From the NCBI GenBank assembly GCA_021234155.1, contig JAJEKV010000041.1, forward strand, positions 11,792,689-11,856,688: a stretch of 64,000 nt of DNA, in the 5' to 3' direction. A program made the translations under genes and the position numbers. Below, piece after piece: positions 22,991 through 33,204 of the stretch. The notes under the pieces were generated by a model. That model searched no databases, was not told where the DNA came from, and saw only the letters and a list, made by a program, of their open reading frames with translations. How positions within the stretch are numbered: position 1 is the first letter of the stretch; the number at the start of each line of letters is the position of its first letter. Source of the DNA: Isoetes taiwanensis. Lineage: Eukaryota; Streptophyta; Lycopodiopsida; Isoetales; Isoetaceae.

Positions 22991-24844
22991 GTTGGGTCTC
23001 GATTTTTGTCCATGGTGCATTCTTGCACGTGGCGACGCCAATATCGCGGAATAGAACTGGGGTCCCCTGATTCCGCTTTACCAGCTCTTCCGCTTCTCCT
23101 TAGTGTTTTCTTTTAGGGTTTTGACCGGCTTCTTTTGGGGTTTCGACCGTCGCAAATTTCTTCAATCAAGAATAGAGCAAGCAGATGCCGGATCTTCGCA
23201 ACTGCCCCTCACAAGACAAGGAAACATGTGCTGTTCATATGCTCATCGGGCCATTCCCTCTTCCAGATGCTCCAACTTTCCCCTCATTGATTTTGTAGCA
23301 GAGTTCGGTTGTTGGGATTTCGAGCTGCAAATCCTGAACCTAGCTGCCCCAAGCTTCAAATCGAGCTCAGTCTTTCTCACCATGAATCTATGCCCGGGCA
23401 ACTTTGATACACAGAACAGTTGAGTTAACACAACACTTGGCAGAAATTGAAAGGATTCAGACTGAACAAATGGCAGCTTCGCAGGCAGGGGCCTGTCCCT
23501 GCTCTCCATATCCAGTAATGCCGCTCCCCCTTCAGATATTTTATCTAGATTTTAGCTGCTAGCATGGAATCGACCAGTTTGTTGAAGGAAATTTGGGAAC
23601 TTTACAAGGTCGGGACTTTGAAGCAGGGCAGTTCTTCCTAGTTTCTCATTGAGACATACGTTTTTTTGCCTTGCAATTGGATTTTGGATTTTCTTTACCC
23701 TCCAAGTAAAATTGATCCCCAACTTCTATATTGTAGGGGAACTGCAGTTCATCTGCCATTCCGGCACACGGGAGACCCGCTCCCGGCTACCGCCGGTCGC
23801 GGGACCTCTCCCTATGTGTCGGAATCCCCTATACATTCTAGTTTGAGGGAGTTGTGGATGTCAAATAAGAAAACGATATACGTTCTTTACGTTTCATGAG
23901 AACAATTACCCTAGACGCACAAAATTTTTATCTGACTGTAGTTCTTTAGTGTGGGTTTGATTCAAGCAACAAGGTTTTCGAGTTTCCTTGTGGATCCAAG
24001 ATGTTTGTTGATATATGACATGGCCATGGCAAAGATGATGGTGACTATGTACTTTCTATCTTGTTGTGTAGAGTCTCTATCTTGTTTGTGTATTCGACAT
24101 TTGACAGATTGAGTGAATGGGAATCGACTCTCATGGTACCTACTACTTGGTAAAATCTATTCAAAGTACCTACTTGGTTAGCGTGGGGCTTGCAAGAGGA
24201 ATCAAGGGTTTGTTTTCATGGTACCTACTTATTATTAAAAAGAGGGCCAAGCGAACTCGTTTTCACGTTACCCACTTGGACACTTGACCTTGCCTTAGCC
24301 AGCCAATTTTATCCCTCCCCACTTGGCCACTTGACCTTTTACTAAGCCAGCCAGCCTTCAATTATACCCTCCATTCCAAGAGTTTTTACTTGCATTGCAT
24401 ACATCAATTCCACCCTCCATTCCATCACATGCACTCCATTCCAAGAGTTTTTACTTGCATGCATCAATTCCATCCATTCCACAACTTCTACCTGAAGGTA
24501 AAAACAACTTGAGCTGCATGTAAAAGTAAGTTGGAATGTGTTCTATCCAACAGCATTGCAACACGTGGCACAGTTTCTTTCCCTAAATACTACCAGCTCA
24601 ATAGCGATCTTATATTTACAGTGCATGCTACCCAATTCTTGAGTTTACTTTGCATTCTGAACCCATGAATTTACTTTCCATTCAAAAGTTATTTACCTCT
24701 CATTCTGAAGCTCTTACCTCTCATTCTGGAACTCCCAACAAACTGGAACTCCGAACAAACTTCTACTGCCTACGGCCCCGCTTCCATGTATGCTATAACG
24801 GCCCCGCTTCCATGTATGCTATAATCACTTTTTAGGATGCGTTC
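22991..24844. other. anonymous stretch with a possible exon remnant
   Basis: A plant-leader-like TTTTAGGGTTTTGACCGG occurs near 23112. At about 23410-23540 (plus) one frame reads VELTQHLAEIERIQTEQMAA, which looks coding but has no upstream continuity that I can show. 24370-24480 holds a short imperfect duplication (CTCCATTCCAAGAGTTTTTA twice, 64 bp apart). No gene is called. Confidence 0.35.
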
Positions 24845-25285
24845 TTGGGGCGAAATGTTCTCCCCCCAATGTCGAAGGAGAAGGAAGCAAGCCTCAGGAG
24901 ATTACCTGCTTTAATATGGGCCTAAAATATGGCAAAATGTTCTCCCCCTAATTTTACGTAATAAGAATGTCACTCTTAGATTTTCAAGACATTCTCCAAC
25001 TGTGAAAGCCTTTCCACTGCCTTGCTTCTCCATGTCATAATGTCACTCTTGGTGACATTAAGACATTCTCAAAACGTCAACAAGCCGTTGTTTCCGCTTT
25101 GAGAATATCACCGACTCGCATTCTTATATACGTAAATTTAGGGGGGAGAACATTTCGCCATATTTCAGGCCCATATTAAAACAGGTAATCTCTTGCGGCT
25201 TGCTTCCCTCTTGCAGGCCCATATTAAAACAGGTAATCCTGCTTCCCTCTTGCGGCTTGCTTCCCTCTTCTCCGACGCTTCCTAA
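24845..25285. repeat. foldback element, about 130-bp arms
   Basis: The left arm (about 24850-24970) carries CGAAATGTTCTCCCCCC, then GATTACCTG-TTTAATATGGGCC and TTTACGTAATAAGAATG. The right arm (about 25118-25280) has the inverted order: CATTCTTATATACGTAAA, GGGGGGAGAACATTTCG, GGCCCATATTAAAACAGGTA, then GGCTTGCTTCC. The right arm also has an internal tandem copy of GGCCCATATTAAAACAGGTA. The loop is about 24975-25115. No coding capacity. Confidence 0.75.
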
Positions 25286-25361
25286 CGGATTTCTTCAAGT
25301 TCTATGGCTGCGATGATACCACGTGGCAGCAAAAAGTTCTCCCCTAACTTAACTTTACGTT

Positions 25362-25424
25362 GGGTAATCGGCGCAGGCGCCACACCCTTACCCTGCGTAA
25401 GGGCTGGCCTGCACCGATTATCCC
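25362..25424. repeat. strong short hairpin
   Basis: GGGTAATCGGCGCAGGC...ACCCTTAC is separated by five bases from GTAAGGG...GCCTGCACCGATTATCCC. This gives a near-perfect stem of about 28 bp. It is either a tiny MITE end-to-end palindrome or a transcribed hairpin precursor. Nothing in the sequence decides which. Confidence 0.6.
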
Positions 25425-26437
25425 TAGCAAAATAAAAAGTGATACCAAACCCCATGATTAAGGCAGAGCTTCCATATGTTAAGCACAAAGGATATTGCAT
25501 GCATTGGCATCTCAAACTTCTTTGTAACAGTTATCCTACCAGAAAATGCAAACGTTTTCCAGCCACAATTTGCCCATGTATGTCATAGCCCTGGAGCTCA
25601 AAAACTGCTCTCGTAGTTCCCGATCTCAGTAGCATTAAGGACAAATCTTCTCCTCTGAACATTTGAAGGATAATTAAGCCGTTTTGCCAGGTTGGCATTT
25701 CATAACTCCAAGAGTTTCATCATCTTAAACCTTAATAATACAGAAAACTAGGAAATGAAAGCAGTTATGTAGAATCTAAAACAGACCGAACAGAACTAAT
25801 AAGTCAAAGCATTTATAGAATATAGAACAGATTGAAACGCATTTGTAGAATATAGAACAGATTGAACAGATCCGAGTCCTACATCTGCAACTCCAATGAT
25901 ATTAAGAACAGATCCTGTTAAAAAACGCCAATGGTTGGCATTTTAAACTACAAGAATTTCATCATCTAAACTATAACACATGCAAATTATCAATTGAAAA
26001 TTTACTTGTTTATTAAGAAGTCTTGAAAGAGTAAAGTATCCTTTTGATAATAATGAGCAGCAAGTGCCCCAGATAAAAACTACAGCACAGAGGCAACGTT
26101 TCTGCAAATACCCCATATTAATGGGATAATCTACTTTGACTCCATATGCAGGGACGCTAGATGCCCTTATCTATTAGAAACATGTACCTAGTGTGATCGC
26201 TATAAACAGCCATAGCTTCAATATACCTGTACAATTGAAGCTCCCCTCATCTCGTTCCCACTGCTGAGAAGACTTTGGAGCTTCTAAAGTTTCACATGGT
26301 AGATGACATCTTGTTGGTTGAAACCTCTAAAAGTTGGCCACCATAATCAAGGCAAGCTGTGATAATGGCAACAATGCCCCTGCCTGAAAAAGTCCTATTT
26401 TCTGAATGAAATGGATCCCAAGTCTCCCACAGTGCCA
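25425..26437. other. downstream flank of SnRK2 gene
   Basis: The part next to 26437 should be the 3' untranslated region of the minus-strand SnRK2 gene. A small duplication, GCATTT-TAGAATATAGAACAG, occurs at about 25809-25831 and 25840-25862. No gene was recognised. Confidence 0.4.
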
Positions 26438-28398
26438 TCATAAGGCACAAACAAATTCGCCACTGCTGTCAACATCAAGATCTGCATCGTTTTCCAGATC
26501 CATATCATCTAAATCCAGACCAGCATCGCCAAGATAATGGCCAAGTCCCGTATTTGCAGGAGGTACCCTAGCTTCTTGAATAATGCGCATTCTTTCCTCT
26601 AAGTTCTGGGGTGGATGGTTGGGATCATCAAGGTCATTACCGATATCAGCACCTTCTATAAGATCAGCTGGCAAATTCTTCAAAAACCATTGATGGTTCC
26701 TAATATCTGGAATGGTGATACGCTGCAAGAGCAGTGGTTGGCTATACATCTTCCTTGGCTCACAAGCTGTAATTCAAATGCTTACTCTTGCAGGGTTTGC
26801 AACAAAAATGTGTGAAAGAAGATGCTGTCCTTCAGCAGATATCTCTATATTGTCCGGAACAGCATATTGCGCACTTAATATCCTCTGCATTGGAAGAGTA
26901 TTGATTAGCAATATTGATGTTGAACCAAAGTCGACAATAATGACTTCTCTTACTGCAATAGTTTTACGAAAATTCTTCGGGTCTTCAGGATCTTCAAATG
27001 GGTAAGCTCCTACAAGCATGACATAGAGAGTGACACCACAAGACCAAACATCTGCAATCTGTAGAACTAATCAATTGTATTGACAAAAGAAGTAACTTGT
27101 TGAAATAAAAATATCCAAAAGATTCACACATACGTTACCATCATACTCTTTCTTAGATAACACTTCTGGTGCTACGTATGCTGGTGTGCCAACTGTTGAT
27201 TTTGGCTGAGAATGCAGTAGAGAAGACTGCATACAGCAAGCATACACGCACATCATAAACACCGCCAATCCAATAATATATGTGCAAAGTAGGAAGCTGC
27301 TTACCTTCGAATAACCAAAGTCACAAATTTTTAACCGCGGAGCAGGGCTTCCATCTAGCAATGTGTTTTCCAGCTTCAAATCTCGATGACAAATCTCCTG
27401 CGGGGTCAGAGTTTAAATATAAGCATTCTCCGTTGAGGCCATGTTGAAATACACACAGCTTCATAGAAGTGGAGGGCGAATGCGATACCATTGCGTGGCA
27501 ATAGCTGACCCCAGATATCAGTTGTTGAAAGAAAAATCTTGCCTGGTACAAAAGGAAAGAACTAGTCAAACTAGCAGTAAAGGTGGGAGTCCATTTGAAG
27601 CCCTTGGAGACACTCCTGGAAAACAGACAATTGACACATGAAGACAACCTAAGATACACCATTGAAGAAGCTACAGGTAGTGTATTCTACAAGCATAGCA
27701 ATCTTCTATATGGAAGGCAGGACAAACCTCATCTTCACTGAAACGCCCCGCATTACAGATTCGTTCAAAAAGCTCGCCGCCTGCTGCATATTCCATAACT
27801 ATGGCTAGGTGGGTTGGTGTCAACATAACCTGAAGCAGACACAGCAATTTCCACCTCATGTGTCTTAAACAAAAGGAAACACAAATTGCACTTAACATAA
27901 AACTCCAAAAAAATTTATAATGCATGATATATTTCCAGGCAAATTCATTGTAACGATCATTCAACTTGCCTCTTTGAATCTCACAATATTAGGATGCCGT
28001 AGTGAGCGATGGTTAATGATCTCCCTTTGTACATTTTCGTCAATCTGCAGCACCCGAGGCACATAAATTACTCTACCTACTACCTTCCAAACGGAAAAAA
28101 AAAATCTCATACATGATTGCACGGCTGTGTTTATCATGATCCTTTTCCGTCACTTATCAAGCATAATACATTTTTTACTTGATGCACACCTAAACACTGA
28201 ATGGGGCAGATACATCAATTTGACGAGCTCAGCAATATCGAGCGAAGAACATACCTTATCGCCCCTTTCTATATACTTCACTGCCACAAGCTCTTTAGTC
28301 TTCTTGTCCCGCATCAGTCTTGCAACACCAAAATTTCCCGACCCAATATCCTTGACAAGCTCATAACTATCTGTATCATGCATCCCCGGCACATCCAT
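26438..28398 (-). CDS. SnRK2: SnRK2 protein kinase, ABA-activated subclass III type (OST1-like)
   Basis: Nine exons, the count typical of plant SnRK2 genes: 28255-28398, 27970-28044, 27728-27829, 27489-27542, 27305-27397, 27134-27226, 26954-27058, 26786-26884 and 26438-26722. All are phase 0, giving 349 residues. The kinase core starts at [18 protein letters not shown]. The ATP lysine is K41 (VAVKYIERG), the catalytic loop is HRDLKLEN (129-136) and DFG is at 151-153. The activation loop [20 protein letters not shown] carries serines 162 and 166, matching the activating serines of OST1. After the kinase domain come the SnRK2 box (FLKNLPADL) and an acidic tail ending [12 protein letters not shown], the ABA-box type that binds clade A PP2C phosphatases. 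The kinase acts in cytosol and nucleus in ABA and drought signalling. Intron 2 uses a GC donor (AAAGAG|GCAAGT). The start is the first ATG before VPGMHD, just after a possible leader acceptor. Confidence 0.95.
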
Positions 28399-28900
28399 AT
28401 CTGTAACCGAAGAAACCCAATCGCCCACCAAAAAGGACCCAAAGTAACACAAGGTCACAGACTTAATCCGAAATCCACAAACATTTGATCACAATATTTG
28501 TTTCCTCACCACCAGATTGGTCTATCTGCATGAGTCTGTAGAAAAAAGCGGAAGCAGAGGCGAATTTTAGCAAGAAGGGGACGGATTTGTGAATGAAGAA
28601 AACTGAAGTGATTTGGGCAAGTAAGGGATCAATAAGGCGGCGGTACCCCGACGGAGGAGGAGAGCTAGTTGCTTGGAAGCACCCAGTCTGGAGCAATCCT
28701 GTGTGCAAAGGCCACCGGATAGGCGCAGGGGAAGGGAGCACGTGGGCCCGACGCTCAGGATTGCCGTTGGATTCAGACCGTGCGGTTGGACGGTAGAGAT
28801 GGGATCGTCGACGCGGCCTCGTGTATCGGGTATACGTGGCATAAATGGGCTTCCTAGATCGGGAAGATCAAGTTGTGTCTTATATTAGAATGTGGAATGG
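28399..28900 (-). promoter_or_regulatory. SnRK2 leader and proximal promoter with two ABRE-like G-boxes
   Basis: Upstream of the SnRK2 start codon, a TTACAG just before the ATG may be the acceptor of a leader intron. CACGTGGG (28739-28746) and ACGTGGC (28834-28840) match the ACGTG core of ABA-responsive elements and lie about 340 and 440 bp upstream of the start. The motif is short, so chance occurrence is possible. No TATA box was picked out with confidence. Confidence 0.35.
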
Positions 28901-29772
28901 GCGAATCTTAGCCCATCTTTAGTATAAAGTTAGCCCACTCTTTCTTACGATACTATATACTATCTGTAATACTATACTATTTGTTATTTTGTCCCTCTAA
29001 GAAGCTGGCCGCAAAGAAAGACCTTCGCGTAGCTAGTTATCTAGCTGAGGTCTCGTTCGTTATCAGAATTAACCAGTTCAAGGGATATTGATTCTGGGTA
29101 CTCAAATCCTCCCCTGCCATGATCTCCTCCAATAATCAACAAATGTCGTGGCCGCACCACATCCATCAGCTTCTCCCAGCATCACTCTCCCTCTAGTAAT
29201 TTTTCTTTGCTTTTAATATCACCCTCTGTGATACTATTATTAGGTTTCTATTGTTTATTATGTTGTTCTCACAATAGAGTGTTGAGGTTTAGACTTGTGC
29301 CAGATCTTATACACTCCACCACACTTTGCTTGCCACTTGCATATAAAGATTTTGTCCTTACCCCCTTGGCGCTCTTTACATACATCCAATCGTCATCCGG
29401 CCAACCACTCTGCCTCTTCTTCTGCATTTAACTACATAAGTCTGTTCATTGCCATCACACTGCGCATCGGCAACAATCTGCATGTGATCAACTACTTTAG
29501 CTGTCTTCATCTTTGTCCTGCCCCATATCATCATCATTCATCCCTTGAGTTGTAAAGCAATAGGAAATGTGATGAAACGTATGCTAGCTTTACATTTGCT
29601 AGTAAATGTGCCAACTATGAGCAAACACAATGACTATAAAAGCATCATCCACATCTATGACTAAACTTTAATTTCGTAGCCATAGGTCCACTTGTAGCAT
29701 GTGACCCTTGCAAAGAAATAAGAAATATAAAATAAGGTGCTTTTCAAATTCTTTGCAGATCTAGTTATAAGT
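28901..29772. other. anonymous stretch
   Basis: AT-rich with no gene recognised. Open frames at 29207-29555 lack family resemblance. Confidence 0.4.
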
Positions 29773-29934
29773 GAAAATTCCAGATATATCCCTCAAGTTT
29801 ACAAATATTCCAAAAATACCCCTAGAAACTGTCGGCTAGGCTAGGTGGATTCTCTCTTCTCTCTTCTCTCTTCTATTCATGGTGGGTGTTTTTGAAATTT
29901 TAGCAAACTTGAGGGGTATATTTAGAATTTTCCC
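29773..29934. mobile_element. MITE, about 162 bp
   Basis: The terminal inverted repeats are about 28 bp: GAAAATTCCAGATATATCCC then TCAAGTTT on the left, and AAACTTGAGGGGTATATTTA then GAATTTTC on the right. The interior has an imperfect CTCTTCT pyrimidine tract. Size and ends fit a small non-autonomous DNA element. The target-site duplication is unclear. Confidence 0.75.
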
Positions 29935-31190
29935 TTTGTTATGTCTAGTTGTTTCCTAATGGGAAAGTGTAAGAATATCGAATTTGTATCTAGAAGGATT
30001 TTGTCAACCGCATCAAGCAAAGTGGATTGTTCAAGGATGCTTGGCCTATTCTTGTCGATGATAAAATGTGGTTTGGTCATCCCTCTTGCAACAAGTCTAA
30101 CTTATATCTAGCCTATTTTCGTCCACATAATGCATGTTTAGATCAAATTATGCCATTTTTCTACCAGTGTTATTGTGGGGGGGGGAGTTGACAAGATGGT
30201 ACATAGACGATACCCCTTAAATAGTCCCGGCGGCACTGTACCACTCATGGCTTCACCATTCGCGATGCCCCATCTAGTTACGCAGCCTCAATTTTTTACG
30301 GAGCGTAAAGCCCTTCTTCAAGAAAATTATCTAGTATAAGCGTGTGACATTTTCTATATTGCGACTTGCAAAAGTCGTCGTTACACATTGGATGGACATG
30401 TTGATGCTTTTAACAAGAGCAACATATATATGGCTTGGATATTCATAGGATAGTCGCATAGCTTTTTAACTACCTATTTCTAAATACGTAGGTGTTGTAT
30501 TGTCATTCGTCCTAGATATACAAGAAAGTAATGTGGTGCCATCAGCACAACATTCGTTGTGATGACCAATAAATTGCGCAAATGCAAAAACAAAAGAAAA
30601 AAAAGGGAAAATTGACTTCGTTTGAAGATGTACAGGGATTGAACGGGTTGTTCTAGACATAATATCAATCATTTACCCCGTTGAAAAAATTAGAGGACAA
30701 TTGATCGTCTTTTACACTATTTGGATGCCATTCTAGAACCATAAGCATGGACTTAGAATGCTTTAAGACCACGAGGAAATACCATTACATGCAAACATTT
30801 TCTTAATAGAGTAATAGGGTGCAAAAGCGGTACTGGATAGTAGAAATCACTGTCCGGACACTGCTTACACATGCTTAAAATAAGTCTATTTAAACATGAC
30901 ATGCGCGGTTCACGTGCTGACATGTAGAGTGCCCTCTCATCAAATGACAGGTTGAGAGAATCATTAGCTTGAATGGTGTGGGAAATATGAACACTTGTAG
31001 CCCCTCATCTTGAATTTAAGCAAAATGGAGGAGTTAGTTGTTTCCAAGAATTGCCTAAACCAAAATTCAACCCTCACCAATTTCAAAGATTTTGCCTGAA
31101 TAGAAATCTGAGAGGGGTGAAACCAAATTCCTCTCCCCATTCAATTTATATATCCATTGATGCAGCACAAAAGAGAGATTACAAATAAAG
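29935..31190. other. anonymous stretch
   Basis: No gene recognised. A G run lies at about 30177-30186. Some CG-containing sequence around 30220-30310 has no matching feature. Confidence 0.4.
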
Positions 31191-32275
31191 ATTATCTGCA
31201 AAGAAGGCAGCAATGAAGAAAAATTCCCCTTCTAAGATTTCACCTTCAAAGAGAAATAAGAAACCAAGACTAAGTGACTCTAGAATAACAGATTTTAGGA
31301 GAAATCTTTGAAGCATTCAATCAAATTACTAGAAATATTCATGATATTGATAAAAGTCGCATCCTTGACAGTCTTCTTTGGAGAGCAAGACACTTACCAA
31401 TTGCAAAAGTAAAGAAATCTAAGCAAATTATTGTGGCTGAGCAAATAGTGAAGAATTTGAAGGGAACAATGCAAGAACATAAGTATGAGCAAAATTATGA
31501 CATGCTTAGTACAAGAAAGTCCACCCTGGTAATGGCAGTAGTAGGTACAAATGGTACCAATCCTATGAACCAAACAGAAGTAGCCAGATTGCTCAACATC
31601 CTTAGAAAAACAATTGCGAATGCCTTTCAAAAAAGGATGCAAGCTAAAAAGGTGGAGGACCTTGGTCAATGTGTAGGAGGAGGAAGCGGATTGATAGCAC
31701 ATTAGATTGCAATAAAAAAGTTGTTATCAAGTTCTGGACAGAAAATATAAGAGTATCTCCATACAAGAAATATGTGAGGAAGTATACATGGAATAAAGAT
31801 GGAACACCCAATTCAACTGTAATATCAAATTTTATTTCACGCAACTACACAGCACATTGGCAGGGCAATCAGTTTTAACAGTGTATGCCATCATTTCTAG
31901 AAGTTACATTTGTATATGTTATTGACTTTGCAGAAAATTATAGCATCAAGATCCAGAATGAGCCCCAATCAATGCATTGGCACACAGAGACCAAGTTTCT
32001 ATACTTGTTCACATAACATGTAGACAAGATAAGAGTGCAGATATTCATGTTTCTGTGCAGACAAAAGAAGACTGTCCAAAGAAGAAAAAAAAGAACACGA
32101 GATTGGAGCGGATCAGAAATAACAATGGTAGGAAGATTATTAAATAGACTCACTTTTACATTTTTGATGATAAAGTGCATGACTCATTATTTGTATGAGA
32201 AGCATTGGATATGGAGTGATGGTTACTCATCACAATTTAAGTCAGAAAACCTTTTTTTATCTTCTTAAGCAACTT
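31191..32275 (+). pseudogene. broken transposon-like coding relic, family unknown
   Basis: Plus-strand translation in shifting frames gives conserved-looking blocks. KKVVIKFWTENIRVSPYKKY lies at about 31709-31770, VIDFAENYSIKIQNEPQSMH then WHTE at about 31918-31990, CRQDKSADIHVSVQ at about 32011-32060, and EKHWIWSDGYSSQFKSE at about 32190-32250. 'FAENY', 'HWH' and 'WSDG--SQFK' resemble widespread uncharacterised transposon-associated proteins, but I cannot name the superfamily. Stops and frame shifts show that it is dead. The ends were not found. Confidence 0.5.
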
Positions 32276-32399
32276 TAGGATTCTCAAGAAAAGCTCATGC
32301 AAGCTTTCCAAACATATTTGGATTCAGCGGGATGCATAGAAAAGAAAAATCTTGGAAATTCAAGGCAAAATACTAACTTGGATTCCAAGCTCCAGAGCC

Positions 32400-32610
32400 A
32401 TCTTGGTGATGGACCACCTATGACCAGTTGAAACAGGAAGATAGGGCTATTCTAGAAGCTCTCCTTGCCACTCTACGATCTCAGGTTGCCAGCTTCACGT
32501 CTCAACGTGCCACGCTTATGGCTGAGGTAGAAGCTAAGGACTGCACTCTTGATAAGGTCAATGAGCACATTCATGGTCTCCAGACAGAACTCAGTGCCTA
32601 GACTCATGCC
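32400..32610 (+). pseudogene. coiled-coil-like coding remnant, left of the CACTA-like element
   Basis: One plus frame reads EDRAILEALLATLRSQVASF and then AEVEAKDCTLDKVNEHIHGL before a stop. It is heptad-rich, like a gag or structural coiled coil. A similar coiled-coil-like frame (EAHAHSKALEYKLQEATATK) lies just beyond the element at 42946-43200. The two could be parts of one host or retroelement frame into which the CACTA-like DNA inserted. No family was identified. Confidence 0.35.
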
Positions 32611-32624
32611 ACCCACTACAAGGG

Positions 32625-33165
32625 ATAGTCGACGTTGAACGACGTCTAGATGTCGTTGAACGACGTCAAATCGTCGAGCGGCGACAGCGTCGTTGGCGCC
32701 GGTGGCGTCGTTCAAGCGGCATCACGGCGTCGTTCAAGCGGCGCCACTACGAAGGCGGCGTGTCCACCATGCCTGCGTGGCATGGTGCTAGCGCCACGCT
32801 GGCAAGCGTGCGTGTCGTGCCGCGTGCACAAAATGTCGATTTTGCGTCGTCACCGTGGATACGGCGTGGCACATCCTGGGCTGCGTGGCTGGCGACATGC
32901 GGGCTGGCGCGCCAGGTGTTACGCCCGCGTCGACATGGCGTCGTTAAGCGGCGACTAAAAATGCGGCGTGACCCGGTCGGCCGTGGCTGGCGACATGCCG
33001 GCACGCCAAAGTGTCTGCCGCGTCGACATGGCGTCGTTAAGCGGCGCTTAAGAATATCGGCGTGGAAGCGGTTTTACCCGGCGTGGGCGGCATCGTCCGG
33101 CGCCGCGCTATTGTCGGCGAGCGCCCGCGTAAGCAACGCGTCGTTCAACGGCGTCACCTTTTTTT
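32625..33165. repeat. GTCGTT/AACGAC motif cluster 1
   Basis: Dense copies of CGTCGTT(C/A/G)AACG-CG variants occur here, for example GTCGTTGAACGACGTC at about 32648, then GTCGTTCAAGCGGC and GTCGTTAAGCGGCG. The sequence is markedly GC-rich against AT-rich surroundings and ends in T and A runs at about 33160-33200. Subterminal arrays of short, partly palindromic words are typical binding sites for CACTA transposases. Confidence 0.7.
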
Positions 33166-33204
33166 TTTGAAAAAAAAAAAAAACGTCTTAAAAAAAAAAA
33201 TTAT

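Noticed and set aside
23103-23423. 106-codon plus frame
   Set aside because: It lacks an ATG at its start, has no family resemblance, and overlaps equally meaningless minus frames.
29207-29555. Overlapping 74- and 86-codon plus frames
   Set aside because: No domain, no splice context, ordinary composition; they look accidental.
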